Shown: piece by piece, positions 21,397 through 33,487 of the stretch
How positions within the stretch are numbered: the stretch's first letter is position 1
Layout of the letters: the number at the start of each line of letters is the position of its first letter
NCBI GenBank assembly: GCA_964023205.1
Contig: OZ026840.1
Span: forward strand, 27,284,064 to 27,348,063
Reading direction: 5' to 3'
DNA: 64,000 nt
From: Lutraria lutraria
Lineage: Eukaryota > Mollusca > Bivalvia > Venerida > Mactridae
Translations under genes and position numbers: made by a program
Notes under the pieces: generated by a model
Told to the model about the DNA's origin: nothing
The model's input: only the letters and a program-made list of their open reading frames with translations
Database searches by the model: none

Positions 21397-24300
21397 TAAT
21401 GTTTACATGAAGAAATGTTCAATATTTAGGTCGGAAATGCTTGTTTCTCCGGTTGCAGGGTTTGAATCATATTTGTGTATGTTAATATATTGGCTTAATA
21501 CATCAATAAATGAACAGATATGATATAATTTTTCAAATGCCTGTTTGATTATTAATTATGAGTATTAATTTGCTGATAGGAACGGAACATTATGTAAACA
21601 TCGCTTGCGCTTTTCAATTTTATTTATACTTATATAGCTTTTTAACTAAATAAAAAATGCTTATATTTCAATTGCGTAAGATTGGCAAAATTGATATAAG
21701 AATCCTGCGTGTATTTCATTTGTGTTTGATTATTAATTAATATGGCGGGTTTGTTGGCGCATTTCACGGATATATTATTTTATCTTTTTAAATGCAAACT
21801 TTGATTTTATCAGCTCGGAATGAAGACAATAAGACCTTATGCAGCATGTTTATATCGCGGAATATTTGTGTATTGGTCATGTATTGAACGGCATGCGTGT
21901 ACGTTTTGTTTACTATGTAGTGTATTGGTCAGAATAAGTACTGAACGTTCACAAACCGCGTTTATTGAATTAAGTGTTTTCAAAATGATTTCAAGTCAAC
22001 ATTACCATATTAATCATTTGATTATTGAGAATATAATGCAATAAAAGAGTCTGCGCTCACGGAATCCGTTTGTCCTCAATTACGTGTATTAGTTCTTTTA
22101 AAAACAACAGATTGGTCAGTATCTATAATGAATATCAATCTGTTCCATTAAATGATAATTATGTATGTAGCGAATGATAAATTTAAGACGCGCGGCTCGT
22201 TTACTTATTGTACATACATGGTTTCGTAGAAATTCATTGAAAATGAAGGAATAAAATCATGGCCACAATAGTATGTTTATCGAACAACATGCTTAGTTTT
22301 AACTTTTCTTGATTTGGTTGAAGATAATCTGCACAATTGTAAATATCTAACATCTAAATAAATTGCATTGATATGGCGGTTTTGTTGACATATTTCACTG
22401 ACAATATTTTTTTTATATTTATCTCTTATAGATATAAGATCATACTACACATATATCCAAACTAAGAAATTAACATCTTTTTTCATCAAATTATTTTCAA
22501 TTCTTAAACAGTCCTCAATATTCACATTTTACAAAAGTCCTCCACACATGTGTTTACACTATGTACTACACAGTAGCCTAAACAAATATGGAAGAAAATT
22601 CACTGTGTGAAAGTTGAGGAGTGTGTTAAAAAACATTTAATAATGAAAATTTAAAATATGGAAACCCTCAAAGACATATTGAAGTTATTGTTGGACATTG
22701 TAGTTTCAATTAATTTTGATATTATGATACATTATTTTGGCAAATGGAATTAGCATAAGTTCAGGTGAAAATTATAGATACTTGTTAGTCATCAATATTA
22801 TTTTACTGATTCAGAAATGTACATTTAATCATTAGCTATTGATAAATACTCATTTCAGTTGTATGTACTTTCAGTAAGTATTGAACAATGCCACTTCTTT
22901 AGGCTGCATAGCTAAAATGCCACTTTGTCACAACTTTGATTCACCTTAATGTTTAGATGAAGAAATGTTCAATATTTAGGTCGGAAATGCTTGTTTCTCC
23001 GGTTGCAGGGTTTGAATCATATTTGTGTATGTTAATATATTGGCTTAATACATCAATAAATGAACAGATATGATATAATTTTTCAAATGCCTGTTTGATT
23101 ATTAATTATGAGTATTAATTTGCTGATAGGAACGGAACATTATGTAAACATCGCTTGCGCTTTTCAATTTTATTTATACTTATATAGCTTTTTAACTAAA
23201 TAAAAAATGCTTATATTTCAATTGCGTAAGATTGGCAAAATTGATATAAGAATCCTGCGTGTATTTCATTTGTGTTTGATTATTAATTAATATGGCGGGT
23301 TTGTTGGCGCATTTCACGGATATATTATTTTATCTTTTTAAATGCAAACTTTGATTTTATCAGCTCGGAATGAAGACAATAAGACCTTATGCAGCATGTT
23401 TATATCGCGGAATATTTGTGTATTGGTCATGTATTGAACGGCATGCGTGTACGTTTTGTTTACTATGTAGTGTATTGGTCAGAATAAGTACTGAACGTTC
23501 ACAAACCGCGTTCATTGAATTAAGTGTTTTCAAAATGATTTCAAGTCAACATTACCATATTAATCATTTGATTATTGAGAATATAATGCAATAAAAGAGT
23601 CTGCGCTCACGGAATCCGTTTGTCCTCAATTACGTGTATTAGTTCTTTTAAAAACAACAGATTGGTCAGTATCTATAATGAATATCAATCTGTTCCATTA
23701 AATGATAATTATGTATGTAGCGAATGATAAATTTAAGACGCGCGGCTCGTTTACTTATTGTACATACATGGTTTCGTAGAAATTCATTGAAAATGAAGGA
23801 ATAAAATCATGGCCACAATAGTATGTTTATCGAACAACATGCTTAGTTTTAACTTTTCTTGATTTGGTTGAAGATAATCTGCACAATTGTAAATATCTAA
23901 CATCTAAATAAATTGCATTGATATGGCGGTTTTGTTGACATATTTCACTGACAATATTTTTTTTATATTTATCTCTTATAGATATAAGATCATACTACAC
24001 ATATATCCAAACTAAGAAATTAACATCTTTTTTCATCAAATTATTTTCAATTCTTAAACAGTCCTCAATATTCACATTTTACAAAAGTCCTCCACACATG
24101 TGTTTACACTATGTACTACACAGTAGCCTAAACAAATATGGAAGAAAATTCACTGTGTGAAAGTTGAGGAGTGTGTTAAAAAACATTTAATAATGAAAAT
24201 TTAAAATATGGAAACCCTCAAAGACATATTGAAGTTATTGTTGGACATTGTAGTTTCAATTAATTTTGATATTATGATACATTATTTTGGCAAATGGAAT

Positions 24301-24570
24301 TAGCATAAGTTCAGGTGAAAATTATAGATACTTGTTAGTCATCAATATTATTTTACTGATTCAGAAATGTACATTTAATCATTAGCTATTGATAAATACT
24401 CATTTCAGTTGTATGTACTTTCAGTAAGTATTGAACAATGCCACTTCTTTAGGCTGCATAGCTAAAATGCCACTTTGTCACAACTTTGATTCACCTTAAT
24501 GTTTAGATGAAGAAATGTTCAATATTTAGGTCGGAAATGCTTGTTTCTCCGGTTGCAGGGTTTAAATAAT
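21397..24570 (+). repeat. 1,550-bp tandem duplication, two full copies plus start of a third
   Basis: The block starting TTAATGTTTACATGAAGAAA at 21397 recurs at 22947 and again at 24497, each offset exactly 1,550 bases. Copies one and two are almost identical; I noticed only a few substitutions (for example C/G in GTTTASATGA, and T/C in CCGCGTTYATTG at 21961/23511). The third copy follows for about 65 bases and then diverges. A 74-codon ORF is therefore repeated identically at 21820 and 23370, and it resembles no known protein. Confidence 0.95.
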
Positions 24571-26020
24571 ATTTTTTTCTCTCAATATATTGGCTGAAGG
24601 CCATAATAAATAAATATTGAAATAATGTGTCACATCTTTATAACTTATAACTTGTTATTTATCATAATGTAACGTTTTGTCCTATTTCAGTAACATTATT
24701 TGATTCATTTAGCATGATTTCATTCCGTGGAAAATAAATTTAAGCTACCGGGAGCGTGATTTGTTTTTGTCATCTTACATTTATGTATTTGCTGTAAAGC
24801 ATGTATTTGTTTTGATGCAATCAAATATTTGTAGTTTGTAGTTGTAGATTAAACATCCTAGTAAACTGCATTCGTAATTGATTTCAATGTACTGAATTAA
24901 AAACACCCCAACGCGCATATTTGTCTATTTCAGGAAATGTTTTTTTATCGTCCTGATAAATTAATTGCTACTATGGAAATTATTGGAACACTCTATCGCA
25001 CTCTGTCTGTTTGGTAAATATGTATTTGAAAAAAATTAATTTGTTCAAATTTTCAAAAAAAAAGAAAAATTATTTCTTCCTTATCCTAAAAAATAGTGCA
25101 CGTGAAGTTAAATTATGTGATTGGACCTATCGTTGTGATAGTTTAGTGCGGTGATCAAGAAAATTCACTTACTTCGTAAAATTAATCCTAAAATTCCAAT
25201 ATATATATTCCAAATTCCTATTTCCTAATCACAAATATATAACACAGCACAAACACATTGCACATTTCACTAAGCACAAACACTGTGCATATAACATATA
25301 ACATATAACACATAACACAAACACTAAACACTGAACACAGTAATAAACACTATTTCTAAAATATCACTTTTTCACTGGAAAACTCGCAGAACACAAAATT
25401 TCATCTTAGATTATGCTGCTTTGTCCTGAAATGCAATTGTGAATTAGTCAACAGTGGAATGAAGTACATATCACATGTAATTAATACTTATAATAAAGAA
25501 CCTTATATGAGTAATACATACTGACAGTTAGGTACAAGACACACATAAGAACTTGTAATTACGTTAATACACATTTGGAATATAATAACTGATAAATATT
25601 TATAGGTAAACTTGTGCATGAAGGTAAGTTTCAACCAACCGTATATATATTAGTGAGCGAGTTATGTATGTATTTACAATAAATGACAAAAGGAAGTAAC
25701 TAAATGAACTTATCCTCACAAATGGTTACTCTAACTGCTGTTAAATTTCTGCACTTAGTATATAAAATCACTTGGCCAAAAATTAACCACTTAATAATAG
25801 GCACCATAGAAAATATTTTAGGAAACATCACCTTACACTCTGAATTGCATGGAAACATACAAGGCCACAAAACTTCAATTCATCTTAGATATTATTGTGC
25901 GTTGCTTTGTCCTGAAATTCAATGGTGAATTACTAAATTGGTTATTCAAAAGAAATTATTAAGTACTGCAAATGTAGTATAAAGTACAAATAATTTAGTA
26001 CTGGCATATGAGTACAATGT
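24571..26020. other. No gene seen; small local repeats
   Basis: ATAACATATAACAYATAACA words form a short tandem at about 25285-25350. A block of about 70 bases around CATCTTAGAT..GCTTTGTCCTGAAAT occurs at 25403 and again at 25878. The 74-codon ORF at 25704 overlaps the latter and is not called. Confidence 0.45.
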
Positions 26021-26022
26021 AC

Positions 26023-26285
26023 GAATAGTATTGATATTATAATACATTATTTTGGACACTGAAATTAGCATTGGTTCAGGTGAGAAATATACATAAATGT
26101 TAATTATCAAATATTATTTTACTGATACAGAAATGTACATTTCATCATAAGCTATTGATAAAAACTCATATCAGTTATGTATTTTCAGTAAATATTGAAC
26201 AATGCTATTTTTAGGATGTGTTGCAAAAGTGTCAGGTGGCCATTTTGTCACAAATTTGTGCTCTGATGATTCATCTTAAATATAC
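26023..26285 (+). repeat. Diverged copy of the end of the 1,550-bp unit
   Basis: TACATTATTTTGG, TTCAGGTGA, ATTATTTTACTGAT, CAGAAATGTACATTT and AGCTATTGATAAA appear in the same order as in 22725-22945. Identity is clearly lower than between the two recent copies. This shows the unit existed before the recent duplication. Confidence 0.7.
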
Positions 26286-27475
26286 CAAAGATCTTCAACA
26301 CAAAACATAGGTACAATAGATATGCATATCATCTTAGAAATGGACAAATGCTTATCGAGCTTAAGCCAAATAACTGTGTCATGATAATTCTGGATGTTTT
26401 GTACCAGAAGTTAAATGATATTAAAAAACATTAAAAAATAAAGTTTTTTAAATTCCTTTTAATTATATACAGCTGGTATCGTGAATTTTAAACTTTTCAC
26501 TGTATATACATATATATTGCAATTCCACAATAATATCGTCGTGCATTTGACCAAAGGCTTTTATCAAGAATTTATTAAATGAAAATGAATTGTAATGTAA
26601 TAAATTTAGAAAATCAACATACTTCATGATAATCCAATCCATTCAAAGGAAAAATTGTTTTCTGGCACGTGAACATCAACAGGTGTTTCACATCTATACA
26701 TGTCATATACCAACAAGTAAGCACAGACAAAGATCTAGTGTGTTTATATACGTCGATTTTTGTCTTCAAAATAGTCATCATACAGGCGTTCGTTAGCAGG
26801 TGGTTCGCTGGCACAAGCAACATTTATTAATAGACAGAGACCCGAATATTTGACAACAGCTCTTTCGTGGTGTAATCCGAAAAGAACTTTCAGTCCCGAT
26901 ATTTACAAACATGCATATGTCAATTCTAACTAACATCCATTATCCGATTTTTTGTTAAATCCGAGTACTATGGATTATGCGTAGTGGTGAACAAGTCCCC
27001 AAAATCATTCAAACTCGTAATTACACATCTATAATCCTAAATCCACACTTAGATCAACCTGAGTTGCATATTGAAGGTAATCTTTGTGTCAAAAGGTGTG
27101 AACCACATTCAAGTTCGGATTTATCAATAAATTGCATCAATTATATCTTAATTTGACTTTTATACGCAATCAACATAAATGTGTTCACTTTAATTCTCAA
27201 TGTTTGAACAATAAATGTCACGAAAATATACCAAACATACGACAACACAAGACCTTCAGCACGTGAAAATTACGGAAAACTATGGAACACCATAGCTGCC
27301 TGATCATAGACAGAACCTTATTTTTGCTGTGAACTCGAATGCATTATTTATCGTAGGTTGACATGCAATTTTAATGTTTATGTCCTATTTATTTTCATTA
27401 TACGATGACTATTTGTCATTATACAAATCTACATTTTAATTATATTAAATTGCTGTGGCCATTTCTCAATATCAT
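26286..27475. other. No gene seen
   Basis: AT-rich, with a 69-codon minus ORF at 26614-26823 that has no recognisable family. No shared repeats recognised. Confidence 0.35.
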
Positions 27476-27479
27476 GCCA

Positions 27480-27830
27480 CCTTTCAAAGAAAATAGGCTA
27501 TGTTGTTTTTGAATATGTCGGTCGATAAGGTCCGTAGGTCGGTCGATCCGTCCCTAATCAAACTTTGTCAGGACAATAACTAAAGAGCTGCTTGGCCTAA
27601 TTTCCTCGGATTTGGTTGCTAGTTTGGCCATCACATGTAGATGCTCCCTATTGATTTTGAGGTCAGTATCTCAAATGTCAAGCTTATGCAATCTAGTTGG
27701 CTTTTTGGGATCATCCGTGTTTCACAAACACTTCTTGTTTGATCAGCGTTTGTCTTTATACGCGATTTCCTTTGCATTACATGATGTCAATTTAGTGCTA
27801 CACCTCTGATATTAGACGTGGCGTTGCTAG
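27480..27830 (+). repeat. Dispersed repeat (GTCGGTCGAT.. / TTGTCAGGACAATAACT)
   Basis: A GTCGGTCGATAAGGTCCGTA tract leads into TTTGTCAGGACAATAACTAA and a TTGGCTTTTTGGGATCATCC block. I recall this layout from bivalve dispersed repeats. The 65-codon ORF at 27612 is not a gene. Confidence 0.45.
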
Positions 27831-28242
27831 GAAACGGGTCGGAAAGCAGAAAAAATAAAACAAACAAAAATTGAAGAACATGCTATACTACCATTGTGTA
27901 AAATTTCAGAACAATCGGAGAAAATACGGTTTTTACCCATGACGTCAAGGAAAGGTCGCATACTACCTTAAACAAAAACAAAACATTTATATTTAACTGA
28001 TGTGCAGTCTAATCCTGTTCATTTTTCAATATACGAAGACTATTTGTCATAATACGCTGTGAATGTGTCATTACATAATAATATACAGTCATGTTCATTA
28101 ATCATTAAGCTTCTGTGGCATTGTATGCTGCTTGTTTGTCAATATACCCTACTATATATAAAATGTTACAAAATATCCGAGTCAAGCAAATTAATAATGA
28201 AAAAAAAACTAACATTCCATAGGTATTATTATATAATTCAAT

Positions 28243-28276
28243 TGCCGACCGGTTTCGTCATTGACTCATCAGGGCA
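28243..28276 (-). ncRNA. Hammerhead ribozyme core (minimal type I, Penelope-like)
   Basis: On the minus strand, UGCC is followed by CUGAUGA, then GUCAAUGAC (helix II with a tiny loop), GAAA, CCGGU, C and GGCA. All invariant core bases are present: CUGAUGA, GAA, A15.1/U16.1 and H17=C. UGCC/GGCA form helix I, and ACC/GGU form a helix III with little or no loop, so activity may need dimers. Self-cleavage would fall between 28247 and 28246. Minimal hammerheads with very short helix III are known from terminal repeats of Penelope-like retroelements. No Penelope RT or GIY-YIG sequence is seen nearby, so this is a truncated copy or a non-autonomous relative. Confidence 0.75.
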
Positions 28277-28427
28277 TTAATAATAAAATGGCGACAAAAT
28301 TTACGTAGTTACATAGCAACGCCACGATGAATGTTATGTATATTTATCGGTCGAGTCACCTTTTTATGACGTGAAAAACTGCACTATTTCACTTCTTCAA
28401 ATTAAAAGCTTTCGCGGTTGATGTTAA

Positions 28428-30010
28428 CTGATGTTTATTGTATGATCGATGTAATATGATGTTGTCTGTAGTTGATGCTATCTGACGTTAATTGTATGAT
28501 CGATGTAATATGATGTTGTCTGTAGTTGATGTTATCTGACGTTGATTGTATGATCGATGTAATATTATGTCGTCCGTAGTTGATTTTATCTTTAGTTGAC
28601 TGTAGACAATGTTATCTGATATTGGCTAAAGTTGATGGTATCTGATGTTTTCTGTACTTGATGCTATCTTATGTCAAGTGTAGACGATGTTATCTGATGT
28701 TGACTGTAGATGATGTTACTTGATGTTGTCAGTAGATGATGTTATCTGATGTTGCCTGTATTTGATTTCATCTGTTGTTGACTGTAGTTGATGTTATCTG
28801 ATGTTGATATCATCTAATGTTGACTGTAGTTGATGTCATCTAATGTTAACTGTTTAGTTGATGCTATCAGATGTTGTCTGTAGTTGATGTTATCTTATGT
28901 CAAGTGTAGACGATGTTATCTAATGTTAACAGTTTAGTTGATGCTATCAGATGTTTTCTGTACTTGATGTTATCTTATGTCAATTGTAGACGATGTTATC
29001 TGATGTTGACTGTAGATGATGTTACTTGATGTTGTCAGTAGATGATGTTATCTGATGTTGCCTGTATTTGATTTAATCTGTTGTTGACTGTAGTTGATGT
29101 TATCTGATGTTGATATCATCTAATGTTGACTGTAGACGATGTTATCTAATGTTAACTGTTTAGTTGATGCTATCAGATGTTGTCTGTAGTTGATGTTACT
29201 TGATGTTGTCAGTAGATGATGTTATCTGATGTTGTCTCTAGTTGATTTCATCTGATGTTGACTGTAGTTGATATTATCTGATGTTGACTATATAGTTGAT
29301 GTCATTTGATGTTGACTGTACTTGATGTTATCTAATGTTGACTGTTTAGTTGATGTTATCAGATGTTGTCTGTAGTTGTTGTCATCTGATGTTGTTTGTA
29401 GTTGATGTTTTCTGATATTGTCTGTAGTTGATGTCATCTGATGTTGTCAGTAGTTGATGTTATTTGATGCAGACTGTAGTTGATGTCATATGTTGTTGTC
29501 TGTAGTTGATGTCATATAATTTTGACTGTTTAGTTGATGTTATTTGATGCAGACTGTAGTTGATGTCATCTGATGTTGTTTGCAGTTGATGTCATCTAAT
29601 CATGACTGTTTAGTTGATGTTATATGATGCAGACTGAAGTTGATGTCATCTAATGTTGTCTGTAGTTGATGTTATTTGATGCAGACTGTAGTTGATGTTA
29701 TTTGATGCAGACTGTAGTTGATGATATTTGATGCAGACTGCAGTTGATGTTATCTGATGTTGACTGTAGTTGATGTTATCTGATGATGTCTGTAGTTGAT
29801 GCTATCTGGTACAGACTGAAGTTGATGTTATTTGATGATGTCTGTAGTTGATGTCATCTGATTTTGTCTGTAGTTGATGTTGTTTGATGCAGACTGCAGT
29901 TGATGTTATTTGATGCAGACTGTAGTTGATGTTATCTGATGTTGACTGTAGTTGATGTTATTTGATGCTGACTGTAGTTGATGTCATATGTTGTTGTCTG
30001 TAGTTGATGC
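28428..30010 (+). repeat. 26-bp minisatellite, locus 1 (about 60 copies)
   Basis: The consensus is GATGTTGACTGTAGTTGATG followed by TTATCT, with many variants (GTCTGT for GACTGT; a TTTAG insertion giving longer units; GATGCAGACTG). The left end has 54-55-bp double units with GATCGATGTAATATGATG. The right end runs directly into Tc1 transposase sequence at 30011. The same unit occurs at 45128-47530 and, inverted, at 61001-62038. Confidence 0.95.
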
Positions 30011-30895
30011 AGGTTTGTCTGCTGTCGAAAGACCATATACAGGCTTGCGACCTGCTACCAACATACTGGGACTGTTCGCGATCGTCCCCGCCCTGGTTAC
30101 ATCCGTTTTTCACCGCTAGAACTGATCGCTACATCACGTTAACGCACTTGCGTCAGCGTCGTTTACCAGCCACCGTGCCGGCTAGGAGGTACGGTGTTAC
30201 ATCACAGACCATCTGTAATCGCTTGCGATCAAACGCTCGGCCAATCAGAGCACGACGCCCATATTTTGGTTAAACCTTGACACTACGTCACCGTGGTGCT
30301 AGGTTATTGTGGTCACCACGTCATTTGAATTTGAAGCGGGCTAATTGGAACCGAGTTCTCTTTACTGACATATATCGGTTCATACTTAGCTATGCAGATG
30401 GTAGGCTACGCATCTACTGACGTTAAAACGAGAGATTCGCAGATTGTTGTGTGGTTGAGAGGGTAATGTAATGGTATGGACGGGATCATGGATAACAGTA
30501 AGAGCTGGTAGTGATACAGGACAACCTCAATGCACAGCGGTACGTTACTGATGTTCTAACTCCTCAAGCTACCCCATGCATTCGCCACAATGGCCCAAGA
30601 CAGTGCTCATCTGCACACAGCCAGAATCATAACTCAATGCCTGGTTCAAACAACGTCGCCGTACTTCCATGGCCTGCAGTTTTCCCTTATCTACTAAGTA
30701 AACCCGATAAAGCACATGTGGGATGAGCTGGTCGTTAGGCGAGGGCCAACCACCAAATTGATAGCATTCAAGATTTGACACTGGCTTCATGTACAGCAAG
30801 AATGAAGGAATCTGTCTAACGCACCAATTGAACATTACGTTACGTCTATGCGCCGTAAAATTTTGGCATGTGTTGGTGCAAACGGTGGCCATGCA
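30011..30895 (+). pseudogene. Tc1-family transposase relic, N-terminus replaced by minisatellite
   Basis: It starts inside the helix-turn-helix: CGAAAGACCATATACAGGCT encodes a version of RKTIYRL, followed by a TGTVRDRPRPG-type linker across frames. Then TARTDRYITLTHLRQRRLPA and YGVTSQTICNRLRSNARPIR (to 30268), and VLFTDIYRF with the first catalytic D (30353-30379). QRYVTDVLTP and the D-containing stretch before HTARIITQ follow, then VAVLPWPAV. The third acidic position (IEH in relatives) reads IKH at about 30708-30716, so the catalytic glutamate is lost. Several stops and frameshifts are present. The end resembles SMRRK..ANGGHAR at about 30850-30898. No terminal repeat was found on either side. 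Confidence 0.85.
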
Positions 30896-31149
30896 CGATA
30901 TTAATCATATTGAATGCAACTTTGACTTTTTGTGAGAAATTTCTCATCCCTAAACATTTTAAATTATTCCAATTATTCAGATTTTTTATTTTGACCCCTA
31001 CAAACTTCGCCAATACCTCACAAGAAAAGTTTTCATCCTAGCAGTATGAGGTCAACTGATATGGATTCAAAAATGAATCAATTTCATTTTCTGTACAGGT
31101 CTTACTACCATCAACTTTATAGTTTTCTAGCAATTTTTCCTGTAATAGG

Positions 31150-31850
31150 GTGGGAAGTTTCTACATTTGCTTAGTATATATGCAACAGATATATTTGTAG
31201 ATATACTTGTTTCACGACATTCTACGGGCAACTTGTTATGTTTTGTTTTTCATATGACTGTCTAAGATATTGAAATTAAATACATTCAAAACAAAATGAG
31301 TCCAGCAACTGAACAAAAATGTTTTTTCATTGTGATATGATTCTTTAATTATTTTTGTGCATTGAAAAAAAATATCGCACATACCTACATGTATATTATA
31401 GCGAGTGCACTTTTCGTCCCTTTTTGAGTTACACAAATTACTATGATTTATGAAAACATAATGTGTTTGACGTCATAGAAGTCAGTTTGAATACAACACA
31501 CCAATAACACAGAATACTTTGTATAATAAGGGACCATTTTCTATCAACACATTTCGTGAACGAACTTCGGATAAAAAACGTGCTTCAAGAATCCGTCTTA
31601 TTCATTAAAGCAAACATCTTTTATTGCTGTATTTATCGCACATTCTTTCTTTTGTTATGCATATAATACCTAATCCAATCATCAACACATACCAAACATG
31701 TAATATATAAAATGATTTCCAAATGAAGGGAAGTAAGTCGAATAAATGACTGGACCGTAATCCTTTATATTTACAGATGACAACCGTTAATGCGAACTCG
31801 CTTTAAAACTTTGCATGATCGTAGCATATGATAACAGAAACATTTTAAAC
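31150..31850 (+). repeat. Unknown dispersed repeat B, copy 1
   Basis: About 650 bases match 55610-56240 in the same orientation and 59830-60380 inverted. Conserved blocks include GATATGATTCTTTAA, AATATCGCACRTACCTACA, TGAGTTACACAAATTACTA, CACATACCAAACATG, CCAAATGAAGGGAAGTAA and ACAGATGACAACCRTTA near the end. Not coding. Family not recognised. Confidence 0.85.
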
Positions 31851-31918
31851 TAAAAAAAGTGAGGTTACTGATTTCGTTTTTGACTTATCTGCCCATACAT
31901 TTGGATGTTTTGCTTATT

Positions 31919-32420
31919 CTATGTCAGTTCAAGGGCACGTCCGTCGGCAAAGGAAACGTTAAAGTGGGATTCGTCACTAAAGATAACACTACGCCAACGT
32001 CTTCCCATGTTGTTTTCAGCCATTGCCGAAGTTCCCGACGGTGACAGTTCATCATCACTACACCACGGTACGGCCGCCTGCACGATATTCCACGCTCCTG
32101 AAGACGTCTCCTTGCCGTATTGCGACTTACATTCCTCCAGCAATTTCCTATTATCACGGACGTCGTGGATTGCGCCATGAAGAAACGGTTTCGAAGGTGA
32201 CATTGACGGATGAAATTGTCATCACACGGGGTGCACCGGGTCGGGGTGTATCAGACAAGGTTCCTGTTGAGTTTACCCGTCGAACAAGACATACTATTGT
32301 CGATCTTAAAACGTTAAAACGTCTTGCTACGTGACCTTGAGAATGACGTCGGTTGAAGACGCGCTAGCCAAGGATCGAGGGCAGACAGTTAGTTAGGGGT
32401 TTGTCAGATATGTTTGATGT
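31919..32420 (-). pseudogene. Tc1-family transposase relic, HTH to first catalytic D
   Basis: On the minus strand from about 32380 the frames read SQGHVARRFNV, then STIVCLVRRVNSTGT (helix-turn-helix) and LSDTPRPGAPRV (linker). After a frameshifted middle section comes NNMGRRWRSVIFSDESHFNV, where FSDES carries the first aspartate of the DDE triad. The reading frame closes at 31922, shortly after FADGRALELT, so the second D and the E are missing. The copy is opposite in strand to the relic at 30011 and differs in sequence, so it is a separate insertion. Confidence 0.85.
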
Positions 32421-33080
32421 AGGTTATGGTCGAAATAAAGAATTTTAAAGTAATTGTATATATTATGACACTCATGATTCTCGTAGAAAACTAGATTTAC
32501 ATGAAACAGAAACTCTTGTCTTATGCCCCTAGCGCCCTAGTTAATAAATTCCGTCATGCAATTACAAACACTTTTTTTGTAATAGTTTCACTCACTTTGT
32601 CCTGTAATTATATATAATTATGTACATTGCCAACAGATGCTTAAGGACACATCCGGTAGTTGCTATTGCAGGAAAAGAAGTCGGCTACTTAAAAAGGAAA
32701 AAATAAGACCTTGTTTGTCTACATTATGAATTATCTGCCCCTGAAATGACATAAAATGAGCCAAAATGTCACATTCAAGGGCAGATAACTCAAAAATGAG
32801 CACCGCGACCCTCATTTTTGTTGATCTTAGAATGTTTCTATTATCATATGCTATGATCATGCAAAGTTTTAAAAAAAATCTCTCCATACGTTTTTATTTT
32901 GCCTATGTGTAAAATTGTGGAAACTGTCAGACATGTACTTAAAACTGCTCATGCTCTGTAGAGATGCAGCTTCATATACTTTCAAACACATGAATTTGTA
33001 TGACAGTACATAAATCATGATATGTATAGAAAACTGACCAAGGATGATGCCCGTTTTAAATGTAGAATACACACATTAAA
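32421..33080. repeat. Non-coding; contains arm of inverted repeat with 31801
   Basis: GTTTCTATTATCATATGCTA and the following CATGCAAAGTTTTAAA (32833-32876) are the inverted match of 31801-31845. Between 32680 and 32800 the word GGGCAGATAACTC, common in bivalve repeats, appears. ORFs on the minus strand here are short and not gene-like. Confidence 0.5.
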
Positions 33081-33082
33081 TA

Positions 33083-33487
33083 TATACTACTCAAAATTTG
33101 ATAAGGATCACTTGTTATTCTGTATGGCATTATCGTCAATTTTGGATTAAATACATAAAATATTATTTTTGGTTATTTCCAAAGATACCTGCATATCATG
33201 AGTGCAATATGTAATCCATACATTGAATTATTCGAGCGTCACGAGCGTCGAAATGAGGATAGAGTCAAAATTAGACTTTTTACTGGTATGTGTGGGGAAT
33301 ACAAACGTTGAGGAAAATGCGCAAAAGTGCTAAGTTTCGTTTTTTTTGTATCGAGACTGATGTCCTCGTGCGTCAAAAACAGCCTGACATCGACTCCTCA
33401 TGCTTCTAATGAGCCATAGAATCTTAAATTGTGGGATTCGAACCCATTCTTCCGAAAGTGCCTCTCTGAGCTGTCTGGTTCTTGTTG
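33083..33487 (-). pseudogene. Tc1-family element, C-terminal piece with terminal repeat
   Basis: TATACTACTCAAAATTTGAT at 33083 looks like a Tc1 terminal inverted repeat next to TA. On the minus strand 33475-33344 is open as LREALSEEWVRIPQ..LIRSMRSRCQAVFDARGHQS, the C-terminal tail of Tc1 transposases, with no internal stop. The preceding part of the same protein, with the PIEH catalytic motif, lies 2.85 kb away at 36345-36470 on the same strand. The two were probably one gene, interrupted by the intervening segment. Confidence 0.8.

Larger units (their letters stand above)
15440..24570. repeat. Complex-repeat domain of decayed tandem/dispersed units
   Basis: Motifs recur at irregular intervals through 9 kb. 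CGGCTCGTGTATTTATTGTA-like blocks lie near 16728, 16845, 17338, 19897, 20463, 22193 and 23743. AATGAAGAAATTAACGT-like blocks lie near 15662, 17572, 18128 and 20692. TTGATTATTAATTATGA-like blocks recur as well. No coding potential is seen apart from a LINE 3' end at 16080. This looks like an old long-unit satellite or overlapping copies of one non-autonomous element. Confidence 0.65.

Noticed and set aside
21820..23594. Two identical 74-codon ORFs as a duplicated gene
   Set aside because: The identity is that of the whole 1,550-bp duplication, including its non-coding parts. No start context, domain or splice signal supports coding.
33424..33440. GGGATTCGAACCCA as a tRNA B box
   Set aside because: On the minus strand the same bases encode EEWVRIPQ of the Tc1 transposase C-terminus, and no A box lies at the right distance.
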